Of a stretch of DNA of 64,000 bases, positions 10,801-21,600 are shown piece by piece. Every line of letters begins with the position of its first letter. The first letter of the stretch is position 1. The notes under the pieces are model-generated. The model searched no databases, was not told the origin of the DNA, and saw only the letters and a program-made list of their open reading frames with translations. The stretch is from Ophiostoma sp. CBS 140.51. Lineage: Eukaryota > Ascomycota > Sordariomycetes > Ophiostomatales > Ophiostomataceae. The DNA is taken from assembly GCA_029298735.1 (NCBI GenBank), contig JANSLP010000013.1:186001-250000 (forward strand). Reading direction: 5' to 3'. Both the position numbers and the translations under genes were made by a program.

Positions 10801-11856
10801 TGGTAGAAGCGCAAGATGCTCCTAATCTGGAAGTAGAGAATCTTTTCATACAGATCGATGAGGCGCTCTTTGATGTCTGTCGTGGCTTGGTTGGGACGTG
10901 GTGTCTGCAGTAGAGGCTCCAGGGAGGTGTAGAATTGGATTCGCGTGGTGACGTATGTAAAGCCGTCTCGGTTGGCTTTGTTGGCCGTATGAGGAGCCGT
11001 GAGAAGGGGTAGGATGAGGCAAACTCCTGCCCAGACGATAGATGCCTGGGGCGAGGCCGAGACAGCATCACTGATGTAGTCCTTGGCCCACAAGACCACG
11101 TCCGCCGCTTGGGTAATCTGGTCGGAGATGTCGAACTCGTGGCCTGCTATGGTGTATGCCCTTTTCTGGTCTGCTTTCTGTAGACCTCGCTCGATGATGG
11201 CATTTAGCTGTAACTTCCGGACTCGCTGGCCAGAAGGGTCGTTCCTTCCGCGTGAAGGCGAAGCTGAGGCTAGAAGAAGAGCGAGTTAGTCGAAAAACTG
11301 GACTCGTAACGGGTAATATGTTTAGGATAAACGAGGTACGAGACGTACAAAGATTTTCAGAGTCAACCTCAGCGTCAAGAAGTTTCTCATAATTGGCAAC
11401 CAGCTTCGCGTCTTTGGCCACAAGGGCATCGTAGGCTCGATCCCAGAGGGACAGCTCGTATGGAGGTGGTGGAGAAGGGGGAGACGGGGATGGCGGTGAA
11501 AACGTCGACGAGTCTGCAATGTTTGTTTTTGGATCTGTGCTTAAAGGAGAGGCAGTTTGGGGTTTGAGGTCGACTGCCGGGCCAGCAATATCTGACTTGC
11601 CGGCTCCTTCCTGCGCAGAAGGCTCACCGCCGGCCTGGGAAAGAGCGGCCGTTTTGTCGTTATGGCCATTTTCGGACTGTCCAGTAGAGGCAGGAGCGAC
11701 CGTGATGGCAGCATTGTGCTTGCCGTCTCCTTGCCCTAGCTGCAGAATGCCAGTCTTACTCGCATCTTGGGCAGCAGGACCGACTTTTGTAGTCGAGCTG
11801 CTCGGCTGCTTCTGATGGCCCTTGTGTTTCACGCGGTCTTTGATACGGCGAAACAT
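7818..11856 (-). CDS. NACHT-ankyrin NLR (fungal NOD-like receptor)
   Basis: Two exons on the minus strand (11856-11349, 11269-7818) with a 79-bp intron (GTACGT...TTCTAG); 1319 residues. I chose the ATG giving MFRRIKDRVKHK; an upstream ATG at 11952 is possible but adds an unlike stretch. Order of parts: a polar Ser/Pro-rich N-terminus; a NACHT_N-type helical region opening with LWDRAYDALVAKD (about residue 145) and including VWAGVCLILPLL (about 248); NACHT P-loop SADPGCGKS (about 493-501); Walker B VTVVLDALDEC (about 591-601); winged-helix region; then about ten ankyrin repeats to the C-terminus. Such STAND NTPases act as intracellular sensors in fungal allorecognition and biotic response; regulated cell death is known for some. 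The ankyrin repeats are clearly diverged from one another, so this is not one of the NLRs with near-identical, fast-shuffling repeats. The effector (N-terminal) function is not identifiable. It appears intact. Confidence 0.88.
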
Positions 11857-12657
11857 GTTGCCGTCGGCAAGCCACAATGCCCTTTCCAGATCGCAGCCGA
11901 CAAAACAACTGGAAGAGGACCGCCGTGAGTGAGGTGAAAGTCCAAAAAACAAAGAAATTTGGAAAGATGCGAGAGTGACTGGCTCTGAATAGCGAAAGAA
12001 AAATGTTAAAATCGAGCCTTGTCTGTCTGTGCTCGATCCTCCAAGGGTCTGCGCCTCAAAATGGCCAAAGGAGTGGGGGGAGGGGTGGCACTCTCAACAA
12101 TTACAACCAATGAGAAGTAAATAAATGCCGTGAAAATGCACGTTGCTTCGGACTTGAGTGATGAAGTTCGTCACGTTTGGGAATCTCTTTCATTCTTCTG
12201 TGTCTTTTTTTTATATTTTTTATACAATAGTAGTAGCTACCAGGGTAAAAAAGTTATTTTCGGACGCTTCACGGCCAGTGTTATGCAGTACGAATACCTA
12301 CTTCACGAAATACTTGGCTGCAACAGAAAGGTGATGATTTATCTCTGACGGCTGTTGGAGCTCCACTTATGTTCCACGCAGACTACGGCCCGTTGCGTGA
12401 CGGCGTAGGCCAAGGCTGAAAGACAGGCGCCAGGCTTTTATTTTCGTTTTCGAATTTAGAGGGACGACAGGAAGGAGAACTAGAGTCGCTACTACACAAG
12501 ACAGATGATTAGAAAAATGGATGCATCCATCTCGGGTTTTGCACAGACAATGTTAATTGGTTTGCCGCCTTTGAAAAGTGTAGCCTTGGATGTCGGCTTG
12601 AGCTCCTTCAAGAATTGTTGTGTTGAGCTACCTTGCAAGATGATCAAAACTGTCCTT
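11857..12657. other. Intergenic region between the NLR and the chitinase remnant
   Basis: Contains the NLR promoter (minus strand). A 70-residue minus-strand frame at 12492-12704 overlaps the chitinase remnant in another frame and shows no domain I recognise. Nothing else is supported. Confidence 0.35.
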
Positions 12658-13284
12658 TTACAGCGCCATGCCCACGACGACCTTGTTGGCTGGTACTCCC
12701 GCATATGTGATCATGGCAAGGGCACCCAGGGTTTCGGTCTTGTTGACATGGGAGCGCAAGCAGTTGCCACCGGGACATTCATCGTCCCAGTATGCGTTGC
12801 CAAAGTCCAACTGGCAGTGCAAATCATATGGCATATACACAATGTAGTCAACGACAGCTGACATTTCTTCAATGGGAAAGCCCCGCAGATAACCTGTCGT
12901 GGAGTTTGTGTTGTCTGTTGAGGTAAGGGCAAATGACTCCCCCTTCTGCATTTGAGGATGAGGGACAAAAGGTGCATAAGCTGCAGCATTAGTGGCTGGT
13001 GAAACGCCACCTTGCACCAAGCAGGCACGAACAGGCACAGCTGGAGGGTTTCTGGGTATGCTAACGCCATGATAGAGGTTCAGGTTTAAAAGGACAGTTT
13101 GATTGCAGTTGTTCAGCTGTGTGATGTCGTGATAGAGTGCCCCGCGGCTGGCATCGTCGACATCTTCGCATGACGGTAGGCAGCGGGCGGTGGCGGAGTA
13201 GGGATTGTAGCGTGAATCGGCCGTCGTGAGATGCGCAGAGAACAGAAAGAATAGGATGACGTTTGGAAGCGAAAAACAAAGCAA
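12658..13284 (-). pseudogene. Remnant of a killer-toxin-like GH18 chitinase (internal deletion and 3' truncation)
   Basis: A 208-residue frame starts with a signal-like segment (MLCFSLPNVILFFLFSAHL) and an N-terminal CLPSCED region typical of secreted subgroup C (killer-toxin-like) chitinases. It then jumps to late GH18-barrel sequence: GFPIEEMSAVVDYIVYMPYDLH, and CLRSHVNKTETLGALAMIT, ending KVVVGMAL then stop. The segment that should lie between, including the DxxDxDxE catalytic motif, is absent, and the frame stops where the family normally continues into the SYGRSF strand. It therefore cannot be an active chitinase. In this family the chitinase is homologous to the alpha subunit of Kluyveromyces zymocin, which opens the target cell wall. 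The 208-residue frame is still open, so expression of a secreted fragment cannot be excluded. A second decayed secreted gene diverges from it 1.1 kb away. Confidence 0.75.
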
Positions 13285-14399
13285 AGGGAAGCTATGCCTG
13301 GCACCGTAGATGAGCGCCTTTGTCGAACAGATACGGACAGCATATAATATGCCTTTGGTTTTTCATTATCCTTTCACCTTCGGTCATAATGAGGTGGCTA
13401 CACTTTTATGCACGTCGCAGAGCGCCGACTGTTGACCATTCAACATATTTGTCTCTACGCAGCACACATTTCTCTTTATTTTTCTCCTCTTTTGTTCTCT
13501 TTTTGGCGCTCGCATTTATTCTGCCCCGGGTCATGTCAATGATATGTCTCTTCGTAACCGGCCACCACAAGTAAAGTCTTGCACAGCACGGTGTAAACCA
13601 AAGATGCCGACGAAAAGTGTAGCAACACACATAATTCCAAAAGCAAAACGTCCTGTGTATCCTTCCTGATAAAAGACATTGCTCATGTGGACTGGGGGAA
13701 TTAGCTCGCCGAGACCTGCCTGTCCCGTGATTTCGTCCTCATGTCTGTCCATGTCAACAACACACCCAGTGCTTCCTGTTCCAGAAGAAAAATAAGCTTA
13801 AGGCGCCGTTTCCGTCACCAATTTTTTCACGACGGACTGTATTCCTATTTGTAGACACGGTTGTGGGTTGGGGCTGCGTTAGTTCAAACCTTCGCCCTCA
13901 TCATTAGGACCACTGTAATATGAAACCAAACGGATAACACGGCCGTATTCAACCCACCCTTCGCCGAAAAAGAATCTTGCCAAAAATGCTTGCCCACTTC
14001 TAGTCCTCTCTATCGCATGATTTGACCACGGACAGATCAAGACAGTGGTTCAGTCGAGTATTGTTTATCGTACGTTGTACGTTGTATATCTATGATGTAT
14101 GATCTCACGCGCTTATACCGGAAGTCGGCCCAGGCAACTTGCGCCCACAAGCCCTGTGCCTCATCCATCGTGATTTTAATCAGTATACCAAAGTCAAAGT
14201 ACTGTGAAGAATGTTTGTTCTTCACAAATAAGCATGTGCTGGCTCTATCTACGATTTGGATTATTTATTGCCTTATATATTTCTACATTACCGCGTCGTC
14301 TTCCCTTTCGTTTATTCCTATTGACTTTCTCAAATATCAAGGACGAGCGACAGAAAAACATAAACAAAAAAAGGAAAATCTTGTATGTTTCACATTAAC
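13285..14399. other. Spacer between two divergent secreted-protein remnants
   Basis: About 1.1 kb, probably the former shared promoter region of the chitinase remnant and the pseudogene at 14400. It is A/T-rich in places. A short membrane-segment frame (13531-13752, minus) is described separately. No other coding sequence is seen. Confidence 0.4.
13531..13752 (-). other. Short open frame with one predicted membrane segment, uncertain
   Basis: A 73-residue frame contains an acidic N-terminus followed by a hydrophobic helix (FAFGIMCVATLFVGIFGL) and a basic tail. It could be a tiny tail-anchored protein, an exon of a lost gene or chance. A possible splice acceptor (TTCTGGAACAG) lies just upstream on the minus strand. 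No family is recognised. Confidence 0.18.
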
Positions 14400-15828
14400 A
14401 TGATCACTCTGCAAAGGTTGTGTCTATTTGTGGCATCTCTGCTTCTTTTCACAGTATCAGCAAAAATTCCGGACCTAGCAACGAAGTATGAATAAACCCA
14501 TCTTTAGATCAAGTTCAATATGACTGACATTGCGTTTTGATTTTCCAGTCAGGTCGACCACAACAGCCTTTTTGGTCTCTTTAGTCGCCAGGATGCCGGA
14601 AATGCGCCTTCGTCATGTATGCCGTCATGCGACCTAGGCACATGCGGTCTCGAGGCATGTGGACCAGCTAACTTGGCTCTGAACAAACGTGGCGGCCAGC
14701 AATCTACGAATTTCACAAAAGAGCTGATAGAGGACTTGTGAAAGCGTCTGTTTTCATTCAAACCTGGATCAACAGACCCTAATGATGCTGTTTGATCATC
14801 AATAAGAGAAGAGAGACAAGTTATTGCTAAAGATCTAGTGGGTGTTTGTTACAATGGCGATGGAAACAAATATTTTGGCGGTCCGCTACCTACGGTTCAA
14901 CTCGGTAAGAATATACGGTCGACATGATTGGTAAATGAACGCAACGATGCGAACAACAATGTGTTGATGCCCCTTTTCAAAGGATCGGATGGAAGTGTCT
15001 CAGATGAGCGGCCCTTTAGCCAGCAGGGTCGTCTTTGGCGACACGCCTTTCCAGATTGCCTCGTTTGGCGTCCATGGATGCACTGTTGTGAGTATGCGCT
15101 ATATACCATTTTGTACAAGGGGAACGGTTCATTTCTCGAGTTTAAGATATGTGCTTACTTTTGCAGATCATCCTAGTATCAAAACAAGCTGTGTGGATGG
15201 TGAGTTCTCGTGCAATTAACGCACATATACAGCATTCAGCGCTATGCTCACCCGCTTTTTGTAAGCATCTTTCGTTCTAACTTCATTTGCTGTGTAGGCT
15301 CACCTATGGGAATCTTATTCCAATGGCAAAGACCTCAAGAGAAACAATCTCGTTTCTGCTAACGACCCATCTTTCAAATAGCGTGTTCTCGACTTCATCA
15401 CCGGGACGCCGGTTATCGATGCGCTTCCCAACAGATATAAACCTTACATCACGCCGACTGCGCCTTCGATCGATCCCACGCTTTTTGACGACCGCCATAC
15501 CAGGCTATACGTGTTCTCACCAACAAAAGACACGATCGGAGATCAAGGAGAAAAAGACAAAACCACCCATTAGAAGTACGGACTGCGGTGTGGTAAAAAC
15601 GGCGAGTTTCATCAGACCATTAAAAACCATCTCGGCGGTAGTCCGCGCCATATAAGACACGGCTACAACCCCTTGAACACGGATGATGCAGTTCAGAGCA
15701 GTCAACTGGGCACAACTGAACGCGGCATTGTATTGTTTCAGTACGATACTGACGGGGACGGCAGAGGCGAAGGGAAAAGGTCCTGGCGACTCTTTAAGGA
15801 GGCAAACTTTTTCACCATTGATCTTTGA
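14400..15828 (+). pseudogene. Decayed secreted protein, divergent partner of the chitinase remnant
   Basis: Exon 1 (14400-14485) encodes a clear signal peptide. A 63-bp intron (GTATGA...TTTTCCAG) leads to a Cys-rich stretch with CMPSCDLGTCG and a basic LNKRGG site. The frame then stops at TGA 14739, but protein-like sequence continues in the same frame through two more TGA codons (14793, 14925). A frameshift near 14985-15000 follows. The next block reads ASRVVFGDTPFQ then FGVHGCTV, with two good introns (15088-15166, 15200-15297) and the conserved-looking AVWMAHLWES. The last part is broken by TAG at 15379 and 15571 and ends at TGA 15828. At least five nonsense changes and one frameshift make this a pseudogene. 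I recognise the GCT...VSxxAVWMAH pattern from uncharacterised fungal secreted proteins but cannot name a function. The first 92 residues (to 14741) alone form an intact small secreted Cys-rich frame and might be expressed. Confidence 0.7.
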
Positions 15829-16366
15829 TACAGAGAACCAATGCTGTTTACAGCTTTCTTCCAGTTTTTTAACATGCGATATCACTCCAGCCCCAGCCCT
15901 CATCACAGGGTTTCGTTATTGTGTGCCTCTCATTATGACTGTGGTTTTCTGTTGCTTTTTACATTGCTTCTCTTTTCTTACCTTTTGGTAAAGGCTGCAG
16001 GAGGAAATATTATTTTCACTCTCCCGCGGACCACTCTGACCTGCCTTAGGATTGGCCTTGCCCAAGGAGTGTATTCTTGTTCTCTTCTTTTCTTAAATGG
16101 CGGAGATTGGTTATAATTTTGTCCTACCCTACCCCGCACCAATACTACCGTGCCCAAATATACATATAGAAGACGAACAACATGGAATAAATGAAAATGA
16201 ACTTAAAGCAATGACTTTGAGCAAAAATAATGCCCGTCACAGATCCCTTTCCCTACTACATCCAAGACAACCATTGGGCCCGTCCATACTCTTCCATGGC
16301 ATGAGACACTAATAATCACAAACAAAACTGATTAGCATCAACGCGAAGCTTCGTATCAACACCGTG
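15829..16366. other. Intergenic region between two pseudogenes
   Basis: About 540 bp, A/T-rich in parts, with no supportable coding sequence. The final 40 bp lead into the degenerate F-box-like pseudogene. Confidence 0.35.
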
Positions 16367-17649
16367 ATGCCTATGGCTTCAAGTCTGGATACAGGAAGCT
16401 CAACTTTCCAGTGGCTCCCATTTGTCGTCCTCGACACGATTTGCGGCTACCTAGATAATGAAGGGGATGACTGAGCAGGTTTGTTGGCGCGTTTCCTGGT
16501 TAACCGCAATTGCTGCTGAGACGCGACGTTTCTGTCAACTCGTGCTTCCTGCGGAGACAATCGACAACGTGAACAGGGAAATTGTGGAGCCGTTGAAAGC
16601 GATGCTCGATCGTGGCCAACGCTACCGACTCGTGCGCCGTCTCAAAGTACAGGGCCCTTTCAACCAGGACCATCGCAGGAAGTACACCTACGAGGATGAA
16701 CAAGACGAGGACGAAAGGGAACTAGAAGACGACTGTGACGCCCTTGACGTCTACAGCAAATAGATTTGCGGAGATGCATCCGTTTTGCCGTCTTCATCAG
16801 CACGTCTCGACATACAATGACGGCACGTGGTATGGGACGGCAATACAAGAAAGGAGCTGGGACGGGTATGGCAGCCACTAGCTGACCTTGTTCGTCAGCT
16901 CTCTTCTCTGAACGACTTTGTATGGGCAGGTGGCCGACATGCCTCGTCCAACCCTGGACACGGTACATGCCTTGAACGGGCCGGCCCGCTCAGTCCGGCC
17001 CCACTTATCGGTTGACTACTTTTTCTTTCCCAGCCTGGGCCTGGACAACAAGCCCGGCCGTGCTGAGCCCCCGTTAATAAGCGACGACGACTACGCACGC
17101 ACTGGCGAGCTCGCCGGCTTTGTACAGCCTGGATGTTCGATGTCTTTTTCGCAAGACTGCTAGAGGCCGCCGTCACCATTCTGCAGAAATGCTGCGGCGC
17201 ATGATGTGTGGCCTGACGCAGAATTTGACGAACGTTTAGCTAGGCCGCGGGAGAGTTGAACTTCGGACATTCACCCTTGGAGAGCCTGGCAGCAACGAGA
17301 AGTATGGCCTAGGAGGCAAGAAGGTGGTTCAAAGGCTATCGGGTGGAAGATCCGAAATCTGAGAATGGAGACAAAAATCTACTCATTTCCACTCGACCAA
17401 CGGAGTACAGCACATCTGCGAGACATCCACCTTCAGTGGATTCGTAATGTCGGCGAGACAATCGCAGAGCTCGTTTTGAGTGGCAACCTGCCGTGCCTCG
17501 AGAATGTGTGGTTTGACCGCGTCTACAGTTCGATGCCACGGGCACAAATGGCCATGCATACACTGCTTCGACACAGCACACGGACACTTGTGAATTTTGG
17601 CCTCTCGGGCTACATCAATCAAGCGACTTTCGATATTTTGACTGAATGA
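16367..17649 (+). pseudogene. Degenerate F-box/LRR-like paralogue
   Basis: From ATG 16367 the frame gives an F-box-like N-terminus (LPFVVLDTICGYLDNEGDD) and ends at TGA 16472. The intact paralogue at 31835 has an Arg at that point (SDDRHDLW). A frameshift follows, and the related sequence resumes in the frame with ETRRFCQLVLPAETID and YRLVRRLKVQG, then stops. The middle is unrecognisable. The last block (17365-17649) reads LRDIHLQWIRNVGETIAELV and LPCLENVWFDRV, matching the LRR-like part of the family. The copy is shorter than the 672-codon paralogue and lacks its C-terminus. The same family has two further copies at 29.5-33.9 kb. It ends 37 bp before the 3' end of the convergent aldo/keto reductase gene. 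Confidence 0.72.
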
Positions 17650-17685
17650 CACCTTACAAATATAAATCTTTGACTTTGACTTCTA

Positions 17686-18630
17686 CTACTTAGGGATTGG
17701 GCCTTCGCCCTTGACATCCTCCCAAATTTGCTCAATGACGGCCACGGCAGCATCGCTCAGCTTGCCCTTCTGTACCCACTTTAGTGTCTCGTCCAGCTGC
17801 TCCAGGCTACCTGCACCGACAATCAGTGCATCGCCGTGCTCCTCCTTGAGGATCGAGTGCCAGGCGTCCCAGCGGTAAGCCAGCTCGGCACGCGACACGC
17901 CCTCGGCCTTGGCCGCCTCCTCCCAATGGGCCAGGCTTGCCAGGTACGATGGCTTGTTGTACATGTGGTAAAAGGGGCTGCCCTCGGTGAAACGGCCCTT
18001 GCCGGCCTTGAAGTCCTCGAGCGTCTTGGTGAGCAGACCGCCGGCCAGTGGGCTGTATGCATAGAAAGAAATACCAAGCTTGCGCAGCGTGGGGAACAGG
18101 TCGGTCTCAAAATGGCGAGCAAGCGGATTGTACTGGCCCTGATAAACAGTGGGCAGAACGTAGCCCTTGGCGGACGCAATGTCGTGGATGGACTGGACGG
18201 CTTCGGCCGTGAAATTGGAGACGCCAAAGCGGCAGAAGAGGCCCTCACGGTAGGCAGCGTCGACGCCGGCGAGTGTGTCTTCGAGGGGCGTGCCAGGGTC
18301 GGGAAAGTGCAGATAGAAAATGTCGACCTGCTTGACACCCAGACGGGTAATGCTCTCGCGAGCCGACTTCAAAATAAAGTCCTTGGTGGCCCAGGTGATC
18401 TCCGGGTTGCCGTAGGCCTCGCGGACGCCCCATTTTGTGTGGATTGTGAACTGTTCGCCGGCCTTGGTGCGGCCCAGAATAGCCTCGGAGTTGCCGTAGA
18501 CCTGCGACGAGTCGATGCTGGTAGCACCGTTGTCCTTTAGCACTGGAAACGCCTTCAAGAGGTCCTCATCGTTGGCAAACGGAGGGCGGTTGCCGAGTGC
18601 GGCACCACCGAAGACAACCTTGATAGCCAT
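17686..18630 (-). CDS. Aldo/keto reductase
   Basis: Single exon, 314 residues, usual AKR length. The catalytic tetrad is visible: Asp40 (SIDSSQVYG), Tyr45, Lys66 (IHTKWG) and His108 (FYLHFPD). The substrate/cofactor strand GVSNFTAEAV, QGQYNPLARHFETDLFP and YSPLAGGLL are also typical. The arrangement resembles the AKR7 (aflatoxin-aldehyde reductase) class, which reduces aldehydes with NADPH in the cytosol. The real substrate cannot be read from the sequence. It stands alone: its 3' end faces an F-box-like pseudogene and its promoter opens on a 5-kb gene-poor region. Confidence 0.92.
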   Translation of the reverse strand: MAIKVVFGGAALGNRPPFANDEDLLKAFPVLKDNGATSIDSSQVYGNSEAILGRTKAGEQFTIHTKWGVREAYGNPEITWATKDFILKSARESITRLGVKQVDIFYLHFPDPGTPLEDTLAGVDAAYREGLFCRFGVSNFTAEAVQSIHDIASAKGYVLPTVYQGQYNPLARHFETDLFPTLRKLGISFYAYSPLAGGLLTKTLEDFKAGKGRFTEGSPFYHMYNKPSYLASLAHWEEAAKAEGVSRAELAYRWDAWHSILKEEHGDALIVGAGSLEQLDETLKWVQKGKLSDAAVAVIEQIWEDVKGEGPIPK

Positions 18631-21600
18631 GGTGAAAGTAAATGGAAATGAAAATGAAATGGGGATAAGGGGTAGGCCAACGACGTGAGCAAACTCAATG
18701 AGGCGGTGATGTGTGAGTTTATAGCAAAAGACTCAGACGTGGGATATCTTTTCATATATTACACTACGTTCTTTTGATAGCTTATATCTGCGGCATTACG
18801 TCTGGCACGTCGTGAGATGGTCCTTCAAATGCCCCATGTTTGAACAGCCTGGCTATTTTGGATTCTGGGTCCATCACCTCATCCCCGGCCATTTTACGAC
18901 GTATGTCGGACACTTTTTGGGTTTGGGAGGTGTTTTTGACGGAGCTTGCCGTATGTGCTGTCGTGCCATTTGTCAGCTACCGTTATGTTGCGTGCTGTTT
19001 TCCGACTTTGTCTTGGACAAGGGACCGCTTTTCAAGCTCCAAATTCCCGGGTTTTGTCATGGTCTCCACGTTTGATGTTTAACAACGGCCGTTCTAACCG
19101 CTGACAGACAACACCGTAGCTTGAACGGCCCTGCATCAATTGATGATTGAGGACACGCGATGCTTTTTACGGGAGGTGCTGCCTGGTGTTGATCATGTCT
19201 GCTGTCCTTTTTGGAATGGATCTGACGGGCCCGGGTGCTGCAACTTCCCGATTCCCGTTGATTTGGACGCTAATGCGGACATCACTTCAATCTTCATCTC
19301 AAGATTATCTCCATTTACAAATCTTCCACTCTGAAACCCACTTACAAGTAACGGCTTTTACCACCCCATGTATTGCCGATAAATGTTTAGTCGACGTGCC
19401 TCCATTGCTTTTTGTACAGACCTCGGGAAGTGGAGATTATTTCAAAAAACGTTTGGGGAGGCCTTGACCTTGCCAAGGCGATGGTGATGGAAATGGTAAA
19501 ATCAAACAAAAGCTATGTGGAATCCCGAGTGAATAAGACGAAACAAGTCGACAAAATGATGGCAAAGTCCTACAAAGTGCACTCCAAATTTGTAGGATTT
19601 GGCTCGCGCCGGAGATAGGCCTGGCCCACCCGACCGCCCCAGCTTGTTTCTAGACTGGATCTGCATAAATAGCTTACCGATTACACGTGGCGTTTAGGAA
19701 CTTGGTTGTGGGTACGTGCTTTTGACTGGGAATCGGAAGGCCTGTCGACGTCGGGGTATCGGCCGTGTCAGCCACCGATTTTTCCGTGGGGAGATAGGCC
19801 GTCAAAAATGGACAGCTTGTCGTAATCTGGCCGTTCCCACTGCCGCTTTGCGGTAAGAGGCCCTTAAATATCACAAAAGACGGAAAACCCTCGGATGAGA
19901 GATCACGGAGGACTCAATATTTGTCAGCTAGCAGCCGGGATACACGATTATCTTGTTTGGCTCGAGTAACGGTGCCGGCATTCGTCATTAATTATTTAGA
20001 AAACCTGGCAGGCTTGCAGTTGTTGTTTTTATCACTGCCATTGTACGTCGTATAAATAGTATAATAAACCATGACATTGACGTGAAAAAGTCGGTTTCCT
20101 CCACACTATGTTCAAGCATATGACGACCTTTTCTATTTGCTTTCTTTGTGCTTCTATTTCTATCATATTTTCGTTCATGCATTCCGTTGCAAAATAGAAA
20201 CACCAGTGCACCGGTAAGCTCTACTGTTATCCAATTTCGAAGAACTAACATTTCAAGACAGCAATACCCATCATAGGATGCCATCGTGCTAGTAGCATCT
20301 CATCCTTTGAAACTATTTTTTTTCGTCAGAATTAATTTCTGTTCATAGAATTAAGCAGCCAGACGCTGGAGGGCCATGCTGTCCCCTTACGAAGGAAGAC
20401 ATCGGCTTTCACTTCACCCTCGATGCCGTGATTAACATAACTGATCTGTCGGGATTTGCTTTCACATTTATCGATGAAAAAAAAACCATTTGTTTGTCAT
20501 CTATACCTGCATTTGAAAGTCAGGTTTGTCATCAAGAGTCATCTGGGCTGATATCATGACTTCAAGATCGGTCTAGATGCAGGCCAACTTCATTCCGACC
20601 TCGGCCACTCAGCCCGAACCGTATCTGAATTATGATCCTAATTACTCATTACTTGCTCTGGCTTGACGTCTAGACTGCCAATTTGATTTTTTCAAGATTT
20701 TTTTCGAGATAGTAAAGGCCGGACTGAGCCCTTGCCTGGCGCCCAAAGTTGTCGTGGTTGAAGACAATGTGTCAAAATCGATCGGGTCGGTCGCTTTCGG
20801 GGCCGCTTTTCTGCAACCAAGGAACAAACAAGTGCAGGGGCCGGATAGGTTGAGGAAACGAAAGAAAGGCCGAGCGAATCGTATTGAAGAAAAGAGCGGA
20901 AACTAAAGAGAAAAGAGAAACGAAAAGAAAGAAAAGGTCGAAAAGTTGGAAAGCAAAAGATGATAAGAGGTGGGTTGAGAAGGTTTTTAGCTATTTAGGT
21001 TTAGCTCTTTTATTTACATCACGCTCCTTCCAGAAATGTCAGATGCCATGAAGAAGGAAGGTATGGCGTTCCCGTTCCGCCTTTTCTGACTAATACACCC
21101 TGATTCATCTGCTGTCATTCTACGTGCTGTCAACCCAACTCCTGTTTCCTCCGTCTCTCCGTCTCCTCCGTCCACGGAGAAGTGCATGTTTCCTGTTCTC
21201 TGGTTCGGAGCAATGCTCCGTTGGTGTGGTTTCTTTTCTTTTCTCCTTCTGAAGCACACTTCTACAAAACGCAACAGGGGTTTACTGCTCCCCCACGGCG
21301 CTTGGCCTGGCTGGGCAGACGCCCGGACACTAAACCAAAGTGCAGCCAGAAGGGGTGCAGGAAGGAGCAGGGGGTCAATCAGACGCTACTTTTTGTTCTT
21401 CAGTACGACGCTAGATGCACAAGTTTTGAATTTCATGTCATTTATTACTGTGCAAAAGCAGTGAGAGACAGAAAGCCAAGCAAGAGGATAGAAAGAAAGC
21501 ACGTCAGCAAGGATTCAAGATGCCATAAATAAGAAGAATAAATCAAAGCAAGGTGGAATCTCGGAATAACCTGTCAGATCGATAAACATATGAGGAAGGT

